NCBI RefSeq assembly: GCF_016808095.1
Contig: NC_068971.1
Coordinates: 22,370,501 to 22,434,500 of the forward strand
From: Vigna angularis
Lineage: Eukaryota > Streptophyta > Magnoliopsida > Fabales > Fabaceae
DNA: 64,000 bases
Reading direction: 5' to 3'
The stretch's first letter is position 1, and the number at the start of each line of letters is the position of its first letter. Positions 1-11,548 of the stretch are shown here, piece after piece. A model generated the notes under the pieces. It ran no database searches. It had not been told where the DNA came from and saw nothing but the letters and a program-made list of their open reading frames with translations. A program made the position numbers and the translations under genes.

Positions 1-2090
1 AAAAATTAATAAAATATTTTTGTTTTTTTTCTGTAATTTCTTTTTATATTAATCTTTTTATAATTCAATATAAATTTTAATATTATATTGTCTAACTTTT
101 TAATTTTACTTTTCTAATTTTTTATATCATAGAAAGGTAAATACACAAGTTTCCGGTAGGTTTTAGAAACTTATAAGATTTGGTAAGATTTTAACTTTAT
201 TTTGACGGATAAACAACGTATTTGGTAAGTTAATTAATCATGTCAAAGAAAAAAGTAAGTTAATTAACTAATAATTTTTTAATGAATTAAAATATGATAG
301 TCTATTCCTGTATTAATTTAACATCTTCTTTGTTTGTAATTTTTTTTTAAAATGTCCTAATTGAATATTCATTTTTTAATATAAAGTCATCTGTGTTAAG
401 AAAATGTGTTTGAAGAAATTTATAAAAACATAAGTTCTTCATAAAAATTAGGAAATTCATTTAATATTCTGTTCGTACGTTAAAATTTACGACTTTAAAA
501 ACTTACGCAATTGTTTTGAGTAAAAAATAAGTATTTTTAATTTATCTAAACTTAAAACTTGAGAGTTTTTTTTATATTAGAAATTCTAATATTTTCAGTT
601 ATATTAATGAAAATGCAATAATTATAAAATGGTAAAATGGATGTAAAATAATATATTTGAATATAGTAAATAAGTTGTAGAGAAAACATTTTTAGGTTTT
701 TCAAATTAAGTAGTAGAACTAAAATGTCTATATGTTTTATCTAATAAACAACTTTGGATTTAGATTTGAACTCCACATAAAAAACAATCCATAAAAACAA
801 AGACAAATTATAGATACAAATACTTAAATATAAACAAATGAAATAGCTAAATTATTAAAAAAAATGTAGAGAATTGATACATAAAATCAATAAATAAACA
901 CAATATTTTATTTATTGCTCACTTTGCACTTACCGTTCATAAAACATTTTTTTCGTAAATAAATTGTTTTCGTTTTATGATTTTCGTGAAACTTATTTAT
1001 TTCTTTTGATTCAAAATCATGGTAACCTCCTTATATATATCACCCATAAATACCTTATCAGTCTCTACGTGATACTTCTTAGAAAATAAAACATATCTAT
1101 ATCTTTTACGTTTTCTTGATTTTAAATTTAGTGAAAACAACAATAAATATTTTTTAAATAACAAAACAACCGTAAATTTATTTTTTTATAATATGTAAGC
1201 ATCAAGAGAATATTAAAGGGTAGCAATGGTTTTAAGAGATGGCATGGATTACTTTAAAACATTATATTAAAAATAAAAATTTTATTAATTGAGTTTTATT
1301 TTATAAAAAATATTATTTTTTTAATTTTTAAAATTTCTCTTTTTATCTTTAATTTAATTTTTTAATTGTTTAAATATTTTAAAGATCAAATATCAAGGGA
1401 AGGATTCTTGCAAAAAATTCTATATTTTCAACTAGTCAAAATACAAAATATAATAAGTTTACTTTTTTTCTTTTTTAGATAATGTATTATTTTGAGTTCT
1501 ATGTGTCTCTTTGGTCTATGTATATGACTCAAAATAATTCAAGGTGAATTTTTTTGTTTTGATCATGATGTTTTATGATATATGATAAGAGTTTTCTTTG
1601 CACGTGAGAACTAGAGCTTTAGAAGAAACTTTTGAATCAGGAGCTTTTATTCTAGGTAAGTGAAACTAGTTTATTTATAATGATTGATGTGTTTTAAATT
1701 GATGAATTGATTATGATGATGAAATTGAAGTTGTTGTGATAATGATTTGAGTTGTTGATTTGTTTGGATTCGAAATGTTGTTTGTGGAACTAGTTTGATG
1801 ATGTTAGGATTATCTCATTTGCTCAACCTAAGGTCTTTTTGAACAAAAATAAAGTATTTTCAACTAAGAAAAAGATAGAATTGCCTAAATAGACAATTTG
1901 GATAACTTATCTTAGTTAGATGAGGAGTTGAATTTTTTATACAACGTTACGCAGATGGGGCAACAATGAAGAGTTTTTAGAGTGACAAAAAGCATAAAAA
2001 GAAATAGCATATGTTTTCTTAGGCGTGTATTTTGCCTATTCTAGTTTCTAGTTTCTTTCTCTTATTTTGGTTGTAGAGAAGCTTATAAAC
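1..2090. other. AT-rich intergenic sequence, nothing recognised
   Basis: Very AT-rich sequence with long A and T runs. No open frame with a recognisable protein, no RNA gene and no terminal repeat pair was seen on either strand. It is probably old decayed repeat DNA. Confidence 0.6.
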
Positions 2091-3060
2091 TCTTCTTTTC
2101 TTTAAAGTACAAGCAATGTGGGACTTCACATAGTTTGGACTTAAAAGAAAAGAAGAATAAATAAGCCTTCTCATTTTGTTCTTGTAGCGCAAGTTAATCA
2201 TGCATAATTTGTAGTTTTAATTTCTAAACTAGTTAGGAAGCTTATAAACCCTTAAGAAGTGGAAGAATTGAGAGATATGGGACTAAAATCACCATGAGGT
2301 GCTGCTAGTCCAGACTTGGAAGCTTTCCAAGTCTCATCCTTTAATTCTCTTCACTTACTCCATACTTAAGGCTATATAAGTAACCTAATGGTTTCTTTTT
2401 ATAGACACCTTTGAATTGAATGAATTTTAAGAGTGATTTGCATTATTGCTTATCTTCTTTGAGATAGAAATTTGTCTCTAAGTCATATTTTTGGATCTTA
2501 TCTTGTGATAAGCAAGTGACGATCCAACCTTGGCACTCATCTTGGATCATTGCAAGTGGCGTGTCCTCAAGTTCATATGTTCTCTCATCCTTATCTCTTC
2601 CCTTTTAAATCTTTTCAATTTTCATTTCTTAATTGTCATTAGGCTAGTTCTATCTAAGCATGTTATTCCATATCAGTTACGCAGTACCATACCAAACAAA
2701 GAAATCCAATTAGTGAGCTCACGATTTCTAGGGTGTTAGGCATTAATATGAGACCGTTGGACGCTCACTTGGCAATGAGTTTCATTGGTTTAAGGCATTG
2801 GGTGTTACCTTGGGATCATTAGGTGCTCACTTGACAGTGACTTTTGGGTGGTTTTGTGCTCGACACCATAAGCTAAGCGTTGAGCGCCACAACCCTTGCA
2901 TTGATAACCTCATTCTACGTGTTGGGCACCATCTAGAATTTAATTCTAGGGGTTCCTTGAGCTTAGGGCATTGGGCGCTAGGGAGCTTTTGTCGGGCACT
3001 ATACTTTGTATTGTTATTTTCATGTTTAGATGTTTTAGTTTAAACATATATGTCAAATGA
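2090..3060 (+). repeat. LTR-retrotransposon-like remnant with GCGC-type motifs
   Basis: No coding region. The first part (2,090-2,700) has the look of a promoter-containing LTR: two related segments with AAGCTTATAAAC and TGGGACT, a TATATAAG at about 2,374, then a segment with GATCCAACCTTGG. The second part (2,740-3,010) has recurring TTGGGCG, GAGCGCCAC and TGGGCGCTAG motifs like those in the Ty3 LTRs at 5,690-5,890 and 10,090-10,330. No TG/CA ends or target duplication were found, so family and limits are uncertain. Confidence 0.4.
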
Positions 3061-3149
3061 TTTATAATGATGAATGACTTAATATGAAATGTATGATATT
3101 TTGGTTGTACGTAAGATGATAGTATGGTCATTTCAAAGGAGGAAGTATT

Positions 3150-4762
3150 ACATTCATCTTGAGTTAGAGTTTATTGAATGTTGATTAAGTAAGTAATGAC
3201 ACAAGTATTTTTAATACTAGTTCGTTCAACCTAAGTTATGCCCATCTCCTTTAAAAACTCTTAAGGGGTTCCATTAATCTTATCCAATATTACAATTGAG
3301 TATAACCCACTCCTGGTTGGAAGTATTATCAAACCACTTCTGGTTCATCTAGTAAACCTAACTAGTTGAGTATTCTAGACCACTCCTAGTTTCCCTAGTC
3401 AATCTGACTAGTCTGAGTTTACCCACTCTTGGTTGTTAGTATTATAACGACTCTTAGTACACAATCGAGTATTGTTAACCACTCCTGGTTCACTAGTCAA
3501 TCCTAACTAGAACTTTTCGCTCAATATGATAATTTAATACAATCACATTCAATATTTGTTTACAAATACAAATAACTTTCAAGGAGAGGATCAATACAAT
3601 ATGGTACAATATGTAAACATATGATATTCTTCCTCTAAGGTTTAAAAGTATCAGACGATATATGTTTGAGGTAGAGAGATAGTGTTTAATGATCTCTCTT
3701 GAACATGTTCTCTTTCTCTCTCTCCTTTTCTCTCTTTTACTTTCACCTCCCTCAACTTCAACAACATCTTCTCTTTAGTGGATCTTCTTTATATAGCCTT
3801 CTTGACAAATGATCGTTGAACACATAGTTGACTTTTGGATATACTTCATGGCCTTTTAGGTAGTAGGTCAAACTTAGTTCTACATTGCAACACAATAGTG
3901 GTTTATTAGCCCTTTCATTCAAATGTAGCTTGTATGACCTTTTAGTGTAAAGCTTGAGGAAACATCCTAAGAAAGTCTTTTTATCTCTTAACGTCTTTTT
4001 GTTTCTGAATAAAGCTTTAGTATTGACATATTTTGCATAGATAATAAGAACAAAGCATGCATCAAAGAGGCACTCTTTTATACAACATTAAATGTTTTTA
4101 AACGTTTATGATCGTTAAGCATGTTGCGTGTTCAAAATTTTTTGTCACATGTAAACAAGTTTTGATAAATGCATTGTTCAAAGGTGAAGTGCTTGGTATG
4201 TTATGATATGATCTTTTGTTTGATAATCCCAACTAGGCATAAATATATCATCTAGCATGCTTAGCGTAGCTTGATGTTTAGATGCCTAATATTTTTGTTT
4301 AAATGCAATGATGATTAGGCACTCAGTTAAGCGTTTTATAGTGTTTCGAGCTCTTTATGTCTTAGGCCTTGGGCATATTTTGGATACCAAATAATTGTGT
4401 ATCTCTTGATGACATTTAGCACGTTCTTTCAAATGTTTGGCGGCTCACCACATATGTATGTTGAACTTTTAAGCATTAGTGTTTAGCTCAACATTCGCAT
4501 ATATTATGGTTCTATTGTATCAGGCATTGTTTTAATTTAGACAGAATTTTACTCCAAGTATTGTATTCTCTATAAGCCTTTATCTTTACTGGATATATTA
4601 TTATATTTGATAGGCACATATTTTATCCAGCATAGTCCCTTAATATAACTAATCATTTAGACATTATATCTTGTGATTATTATTTCGTTGAGTGTTGTTT
4701 TCTAAACCTCAAAACCTGAGTTGTTGGACAATCTAGTCATCCTAGACGATCTTGTACCAACA
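3150..4762 (-). mobile_element. Copia-type LTR remnant, family X copy 1 (minus strand)
   Basis: Read on the minus strand, it begins at 4,762 with TGTTGGTACAAGATCG and contains a cluster of short repeats around CACTCCTGGTT with TCTAGTCAA between them (3,300-3,510). The same cluster, with the same flanking words, recurs in the split LTR at 33,588-46,587, so the two belong to one family. No internal coding part is attached. The end near 3,150 is not sharply defined. Confidence 0.55.
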
Positions 4763-4807
4763 TTCACCACCAACATTATATCAAAAACTAAAGATGAATA
4801 TGGACAT

Positions 4808-5896
4808 TGTTAAGACTTCGGCAAGTGTACCGAATCGTATCAAGTAATATAAAATGGTAAGACCAAGTATCATATCTCAAAGGAATCACGACACTAAACA
4901 GTTGTGTACTAGCTTAACTAATTAAGACTTAAGAAGAACAATTTTTTGGGGTTTTGAATGCAGATGCAATAAAAATAAACATGAATGCAATTTGATCAAT
5001 TGAGACTAAACACAAAGATGAATGGATGATATTGAAAATATGAGATGAATATGTTATTGGGGTTTAGATTTCACCTAATCACTCTAATGCATATAAGAAT
5101 TCATCTTCTTCATTAATGTCAATGTCACTTTCTAAATTACTTAAAACTCGATTCCTCGGTGAAGAAAGCCTATCCTTAATTATAGATCATAATGTCTTTC
5201 ATCATCCCTAATAATTAATTCTTACGAACAGAAGCTTAAGACAACCAAAACTCATATCCCCATTCCTTGGCAATACTGCTTTTGGAAATAATTCTCCAGA
5301 ACCTGAATTGTAAGCTACCTTCCGATACTCATGCAAATCATACATCATGCTAATGAATGAATTAAACAAAGCAAGCATTAAGTGAAGAAGAATTACCCTA
5401 ACAATTAATGAAAGAAGCATATATAATTAAGAATCAATTCAATACATAAGAGTTTACAAAGGTTTACATCATTCCCCAACAACAAATAGAATTTAGTTCA
5501 CCATTGGCATGGTGAAACTAGATGAACAATGGAATGAAAGATATAGAAGAACCCTAGAAAGAGAAGAGGAGAGCTGTCACATCCTCAAATCTACCCCCAA
5601 GGGGTGAAAAGTGTGTTTCTGTGCTCAAGCCATCAAAAGATACATCCCTAGGACGTTCAAGTCCTTAAATAGAACATAAAATTAACAGAAAACGGGTCCA
5701 AGCCCACTTCACTGGTGCTCAGCGCCCTAAGTGGGGCGCCCAAGCGTGGTACGGGAGAAAACTGGCGCTCAGGCGCCCAAGCGTGGTACGGGAGAAAACT
5801 GGCGCCCTTCTTGGGCGCTCAGGCGCCCTTCTTGGCGCCTCTTACTCCACAAATTGGCGCTAAACCCCGCTCAGGGGCGCTCAGCCCTTGATAGAG
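4808..5896 (-). mobile_element. Athila-like Ty3 LTR fragment (minus strand)
   Basis: The sequence from 4,808 is the reverse complement of the U5 end of the LTR at 9,849-11,208: shared features are TGTTAAGACTTCGGCAAGTG, CCGAATCGTATCAA and GGTAAGACCAAGTATCAT. It also shares the tract around GGTGAAACTAGATG and the GCGCC-rich tract. The copy stops around 5,896, within the GCGCC-rich part, so the 5' portion of the LTR is missing. Confidence 0.75.
5736..5806. repeat. 37-bp tandem duplication in the LTR GCGCC tract
   Basis: Two adjacent copies starting at 5,736 and 5,773. Both begin GCGCCCAAGCGTGG and run through ACGGGAGAAAACTGGCGC without a difference, so the duplication is recent compared with the decay of the LTR around it. 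Confidence 0.9.
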
Positions 5897-6024
5897 GTGT
5901 GTGAGATGTTGTTTTGAATGGCCATATTTGCCTACCATATTTGTTAATGACCTATAGGAACTAAATCCAATTTTATAATGCATTGTGGAAGAAAATAGAA
6001 GGGCTTAGTATAACGTTAATATTC

Positions 6025-6190
6025 CACCGGTGAGATGGTATGATTGTTTGATTGTTATTTTGATTGATTAAATTTAACATCTAATGAATGCTAAATTGTA
6101 CTGTGTTAATCACCAATAAGATGGTATGATTGCTTGGTTGTGATTTTGATTGATTGAAATTAAGCAGTAAGTGATATTATATTGTGAAAG
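6025..6190. repeat. Two-copy imperfect tandem repeat, period 86 bp
   Basis: Unit 1 starts at 6,025 and unit 2 at 6,111. Both share GATGGTATGATTG and ATTTTGATTGATT at matching offsets. The surrounding 5,900-6,327 has no gene and no other recognised repeat. Confidence 0.7.
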
Positions 6191-6327
6191 ATTTTTTTTA
6201 AACATAACGTATGAGTGAAATTGATTAATTAAATATTAGAATAATGAGCAATGGGCATATTAGTCTGATAATTGACTTTTAGTAGTTATTTTAAACTAAT
6301 TTAAGACCAATTGAACAAATTGATGTT

Positions 6328-6490
6328 TGATAATGGTTGAAAATATCGTTATCTATGATATAATTTTGATACTAAACGCACCCTTTTTGACTTAGAAACT
6401 TGTTTGAACTCATGTTTTTTCTTTCGTATTGCGAATAAGTGAGTAGAGGTTATACTTTATGATTTTATCACTAAATTCCCTTTATTTTGT
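6328..6490 (+). mobile_element. 5' fragment of an Athila-like LTR (plus strand)
   Basis: It starts TGATAATGGTTGAAAATATC and continues with TTTTGATACTAAA, GACTTAGAAACT and an ATTGCGAATAAG-like stretch, matching the first 150 bp of the LTR at 9,849 with clear divergence. Similarity fades after about 6,490, so this is a truncated, older copy. Confidence 0.7.
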
Positions 6491-6559
6491 AGCTAATAAT
6501 GTGCCTGGAAGAATCTCCAACAATATATAGAGCTGTATGGAGCTAAATCAGCCATAAAA

Positions 6560-6941
6560 GCAAGCTCAAAAAATATTTGCATCTTTACTTTCTAGAAAGG
6601 ATAATTTTCTCTCATAAAAAGGGGAGGTCTATTAATAGACACACCTTCTACAGAGCTTTGGTTTTGTCCCACCATTTTTGAAATTTTTGAAAAACTATCC
6701 AAGCAAGGTTTGATACCAATTGTTAGAATTGCAAAGAGAAATATTAGCATTCGGACAAAAACCAAGAGAAGGGTGAATTGGTTTACTTAAAAAAATTGTA
6801 CCTTTTAAACAAATTCCCTTTTTAAATCAGACTTTACAAATTAATTTGTATCCTTTCAAGAAAAATAAAGAGTATAGGGAAAAATAGAATTGCACAAGTA
6901 ATTTTATACTAGTTAGGATCAAATAGGTTTTCAAACTAAAC
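6560..6941 (-). mobile_element. SIRE-like copia 5' leader, PBS and LTR end (minus strand)
   Basis: On the minus strand the sequence reads LTR end, then ATTGGTATCAAACC (about 6,710-6,723), a primer-binding site close to the TGGTATCAGAGC type complementary to initiator tRNA-Met. It is followed by a leader resembling the one of the element at 39,693-46,549 (GATTTGCATCC/ATTTGCATCTT). It is cut at about 6,941, where a plus-strand copia reverse transcriptase piece begins. Confidence 0.5.
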
Positions 6942-7526
6942 AAAGTGTTGTATGGTTTAAAACAAGATCCCAAAACTTGGTATGAATGTTTGAGTTTGTT
7001 TTTGACTCAAAATGGTTTTTCTAGAGGAAAAGTAGACACCACAATCTTCTGCAAATATCTTAACCATGATTTCATCATTGTTCAAATTTATGTTGATGAT
7101 ATTGTTTTGGGTGCTACAACGAAATCTCTATGCCAATAATTTTCTAAGATAATGTAGAATGAGTTTGAAATGTGCACGATGAGAGAACTAAAGTTCTTCC
7201 TAGGGTTGCAGATCAAACAAGAGAAAAATGATATATTAATACATCAAACAAAGTATATGAAAGAACTGCTAAAAAAGTTTAACTTGAACGACACAAAGGA
7301 GATGAAGACTCCAATGCGTCCAACAACCAGCTTAAGGCTAGACGAGAGCTCTACAAAAGTGGACAACATCGTCTATTGTCATATGATAGGTTCACTTCTA
7401 TACCTAACAGTGTTTTCACATGATATAATGTTTAACGTCTGCTTATGTGCCAGATTTCAATCTGACCCTAGGGAAACCCATATGACTACCATTAAATGCA
7501 TTTTTCGTTATCTTGTTATGACAAGT
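6942..7526 (+). pseudogene. Copia reverse transcriptase fragment (SIRE-like)
   Basis: Translated in one frame this shows the C-terminal half of a copia reverse transcriptase: LYGLKQDPKTWYE, then IVQIYVDDIVLGAT containing the YVDD catalytic motif (normal for copia), then ELKFFLGLQIKQ, YMKELLKKFNL, and YCHMIGSLLYLT. Two in-frame stops sit at 7,137-7,139 and just after. The expected RNase H domain is missing: the frame runs from RYLV straight into the LTR start at 7,527, so a deletion joined the two. N-terminal RT, integrase and gag are absent. Not functional. Confidence 0.85.
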
Positions 7527-9848
7527 TGTTGAGATTGTTGATAGGGGGAGCAAAGGTTCAACTTAACCCACAATCTCAGTAATATCTATGTTTTTGGCGA
7601 TGACAACACATAACTAATAATACATGTGTATTTTGTCTTACATCGTTAGTACAAAAACAGCTTATAACGTCACGCGTTCAACGTCGAACCATTGAATAAC
7701 CAATGTTAAAAATGAGCGGTGACATTTTTGTAAATAAATGCAATTATTAAACGCCGTTTAGAATTGTAATTCGACGTAAAAGGATATAAAACATCAAATG
7801 GCTTTTAAATTCAACGTCAAAAGGTTAGTGAATTAAATAAAAATTTGAGCGGGAGATTGAAAATTCATTCACTTTATCTTAGCGCGCGATACCTTCTTCT
7901 TTTCTCAAACTTTTCTCGAACGAAGTTTGACAAGCATCACATGTAATCTTTCTTTCATTTGATACAAATACATGTTAATTAATTACTTTATGTATGATTT
8001 TTGTTTGTTTTAACCGATTATTTTCATGTTCTTGTCCTTCATAGGCGCATTCTGCTTTCTCTCTCACTGTGACAAAACTTTATTCCGACGAATCCACCTT
8101 TTGAAGGTTAGTTTTCGTTTTCGTTTTCGTTTTGAAGAACATATTTGTTGAACTTGTTTGTTGTTGTTTTTTGTTGAACTTGTTTGTTATTGTTGTTTAG
8201 TTGAACTTGTTTATTGTTGTTGTTGTTTGATTGAACTTGTTTTTTGTTGGTTGTTATTGTTTGTTGTTTATACTACATTACACGTTCATAGTTCATGCTT
8301 TATAAAATACAAAAACGAAAATTTGTTATTTTTTTGCTTTTCAGGTCTCGTAGAGTTGTAAAAAAGGATCACAATTAATTAAAAAAACAAAAAAAATCGA
8401 TTAACGTCAAATATTGACAAAATTCGACGTTAAGTTAACGTCATATATTAACAAAATTCGATGTTAATTTAACGTCAAATTTTTTAATTTCGACGTAAAT
8501 TTAGCGTCTCTTGATATGACGTCGTTCGGAAATTCGCTGTTAAAAGCCCAAAATATTCGACATTGTATGCGATTTTTGTACTAGTGCATGTTCTATATTT
8601 ACATGTTATATGCTTTTGATCAATGTGTTATATCTGTTTAAGCATATATGAGAGCATGATTGTGTTGTTCATTAGATATCACTGTGTTACATATGTGTTT
8701 TTATATGAGAATGCATGACATCTGATGTTGAATAGGGAAACCACAAGCACTTATGTTGAACCTTAAATGTGTGGCAAAATAACAACTTTAAGTCGATTTC
8801 ATTATGGGATGAATCGATTAAAACTCATGTCTTTACACAAACTATTTTCAAGTGTGTTGTGAGATTTTTTCAAAGAGAAAGTTTTTCAAAACTATGCTTA
8901 ACATTGTTACTTAGTCGATTGTATTCGATTAAGTCTGTTATTGCTTTGAATTCTGTTAATGCTTGACACAACTGTCTAACGTTCATATTTTTAATTGTGT
9001 TGACCAAGCATTAAATGATAGTCGACTGCATTAATTGTGCATTCAATTAATTACCGTGTTTGTTGCTAACTATTATAACAGAATTGTGATATTCGATTAC
9101 TTTAGTAGCTTAGTCGATTAAATTGCGTCTGAGATATGTTATTCTATAAATTGACGCAAATTTGATTTCTGGAAAAATTTCTGGAAAATCTAATTGTGTG
9201 ATATCTTTTACAGAAAGTTGTGATCTTACAAGAAGAGAGGAAAAACTCCAAGAAACAAGAGTGGTCGTGGTGATCAACTACTTGTGATTTCTTGAAGAGC
9301 AAGACTACTGTTTTTTTTCAAAGGCTGATCAACTTGCACATTTGGGTGTCATTGAGCGATCAGATTCTGCAATCTTTTGAAGATTGATTTGAGGTTCCCT
9401 GTTGTGATTACAAGAAGAAGAGCTTGTGGCGTTCTTGACTTTGAGAGTGTCTCAAAGGGTTTAGACGGCAGGAAAGGGGATTCTTATTGTTGGTCTAGTT
9501 TGTGTATTGCCTATATTTTGATTAGAGGGTTAGAGATGTGTTTTACATTTTTGACGTGGGGTCTTCTGTAGAAACCTTGTTGTAAAAACCTTGATCATTA
9601 TAGTGCATTTCTTCCTGTAGTTGGAAAGGCACTGGATGTAGGCTTGGCCGAACTAGTATAAAAACACAGTGTTTGAATTTTCTAAACCTTACTCTTTTAT
9701 TTAGTCGATTGCAATGTTTACAAATTCCATTAAGTTTCCGCTGCATTGCTATTTGATTATCTTGGAATTCAAGAAAAGTAAAAGCATCAGTTTTTTGTGA
9801 AAAAGATGTTTAAAGATTATGTATTTTACACTACACCAATTCACCCCC
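7527..9848 (+). mobile_element. SIRE-like copia 3' LTR, split by a CACTA element and cut by an Athila insertion
   Basis: It starts TGTTGAGATTGTTGATAGGG and matches, as reverse complement, the LTRs at 39,693-40,735 and 45,218-46,549. Without the 943-bp CACTA insert and its 3-bp duplication it is about 1,376 bp. It stops in CACCAATTCACCCCC, about 50 bp short of the family's usual end, exactly where the Athila LTR begins at 9,849. The AGTCGATT/ATTCGATTA word recurs many times (for example 8,792, 8,912, 9,112, 9,703). Confidence 0.8.
7644..8586 (+). mobile_element. Small non-autonomous CACTA transposon
   Basis: The right end reads, on the minus strand, CACTAGTACAAAAATCGC; the left end CGTTAGTACAAAAACAGC is the same with two changes in the first bases. 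Flanking CAT at 7,641-7,643 and 8,587-8,589 is the 3-bp target duplication expected for CACTA elements, and removing one copy restores the LTR sequence. Subterminal AACGTC/GACGTT words occur repeatedly near both ends (about 7,668-7,825 and 8,403-8,525), as is usual for transposase binding in this superfamily. Inside are a TTTTCG microsatellite (8,109-8,134) and repeats of TTGAACTTGTTTGTT (8,148-8,245). No transposase gene. Confidence 0.85.
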
Positions 9849-11208
9849 TGATAACGGTTGAAATACCGTTATTTTTATACTTAATTTTGATATTAAAAAC
9901 ACACTTTATGACTTAGAAACTAGCTTGAAATCATTCTTTTGCTTAAGTTGTGAGAATAAGAGAGTTGAAGGTGGTATTATTGGTTTTATGCTTGGTTTTC
10001 CTTGTTTTGATAGGAATTAAGATGAATTGGATGAAGAAGTTGAAGTAGCAAGGAGTTGGAGTCAAGAAAGGCTGGAAAAGTAGCACATAGAAGAATCACA
10101 GATAGCGCTGAGTGTCATTTTGGGGCGCTAAGCACCATGTTCTTTTGTCTCACGCCTGAGCACTACCGTTGAGCACCAAGTTCTACTGTCTCACGCCTTA
10201 GCGCCACCGTTGAGCGTCAGTTTAGTGCTACAACCATTGTCTCACACCTGAGCGCCACCGCTTAGCGTCAGTTTAGTATCGCAACACCGCTAGGCGCCCT
10301 TTTGGGGCGCTGAGCGCCGACGACATGGGCTTGGACCTGTTTTATGTTATTTTTATGAACTATTTAAGGTTTTGGAAGACCTAGAGACTGGATCTTTTGG
10401 CAGAAAGAGGCGTAGAAACACTCATTTCATCTCTCGGAGGTGGATTTTGGATGCAGAAGCTCCGATCTTCAACTTTTAGGGTTTTATCTTTCATTCTTTT
10501 CCATATTTTCATCTAGTTTCACCATGTCTATGATTAGTTGTTGTTGGGGAAATGATGTAGTCCTTTGAAACTCTGATGTATTGAATTGATTTATATTATA
10601 AATGCTTTACTTCATTAATTGTTAGGGTTTTTCCTCTACGCTCTATGCTTGCTTTGTTTAACTCATTCAATTGCATGATTACTGATGTTGTCGATATGGA
10701 AACATATGGGGAAATCTAGAACTGGGGAAATTCTCCCAAAAGCAATATTACCTAGACATAGGGATAGGAGGGTTGGTTGCCTTTAAGCTTCTGTGCGAAT
10801 GTAATGCATAATTAATTGCTAGGGATACAAGACATTGTGATCTAGTAATTAAGAGTAGGCTTTCTTCACCGAGACATCGGGTTTAAGGTAAATTAGAAAG
10901 TGACATTAACATTAATGAAGAACATAAATTCATAAATACATGAGAGTGGATAGGACAAGTCGGAAACCTCAACAACATAATCATTCGATATTTTATACAC
11001 CAATCACCTATGCATTCCTCAAGTCAATTGATCAACACTTGCATTCATATTTATTTTCTGTATTATAAACACAATGATTTTGTTTACAAGTCTTAATTAA
11101 TCGAGAAACCACATGAATGTCTAGGCCGTGAGTCCTTGGGAAACGATACTTGGTCTTACCATTTATTATTATTTGATACGATTCGGTGCACTTGCCGAAG
11201 TGTTAACA
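9849..11208 (+). repeat. 5' LTR of the Athila-type element
   Basis: Bounded by TGATAACGG and GTTAACA, 1,360 bp. It holds a GCGCC-rich tract at 10,090-10,330 with many GAGCGCCAC/GCTGAGCGCC repeats, a possible promoter around 10,340-10,400 (TATTTAAGG), and the U5 signature GATACTTGGTCTTACC ... CACTTGCCGAAG just before the end. Compared with the partial 3' LTR the first 350 bp differ at roughly fifteen to twenty places, mostly transitions. Confidence 0.9.
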
Positions 11209-11213
11209 AGTTT

Positions 11214-11231
11214 TGGTGCCGCTGCCGGGGA
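11214..11231 (+). promoter_or_regulatory. Primer-binding site, tRNA-Asp type
   Basis: TGGTGCCGCTGCCGGGGA, five bases after the LTR end. It differs at two positions from the TGGCGCCGTTGCCGGGGA primer-binding site known from Athila-like elements, which pairs with the 3' end of tRNA-Asp. This is where minus-strand DNA synthesis would start. Confidence 0.88.
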
Positions 11232-11548
11232 CGTGTCGTTTAACTATTCTATTCGTGTGATTATTGATTAGCTTTGACTTGATTTTTTTTATTTTAGTGT
11301 ATTTTTGTTTTGTTTTTTTTAAAGTGCTTTTTAGGGTTTTGTTTTTTTTAAGTGCTTTTTAGGGTTTTGTTTTCTTGTGTATGCAGGGTATAATTCGAAC
11401 TAGAAGCAAGAAAACCTCAGAATCTCTTCTTGAAGGATTGGACGAGAGTAGAAGGAGAAGGAGAATCTGAACATATAGAGAATTATTTCCTTTTCTGGAG
11501 ACACTGTTACAACCCTCACCACAAGAATCTGACCAGAGTACTGAAGAG

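Noticed and set aside
3300..3510. Regularly spaced CACTCCTGGTT words as a CRISPR-like array
   Set aside because: Spacing is irregular, the words are short, the organism is a plant, and the same cluster recurs in another LTR copy.
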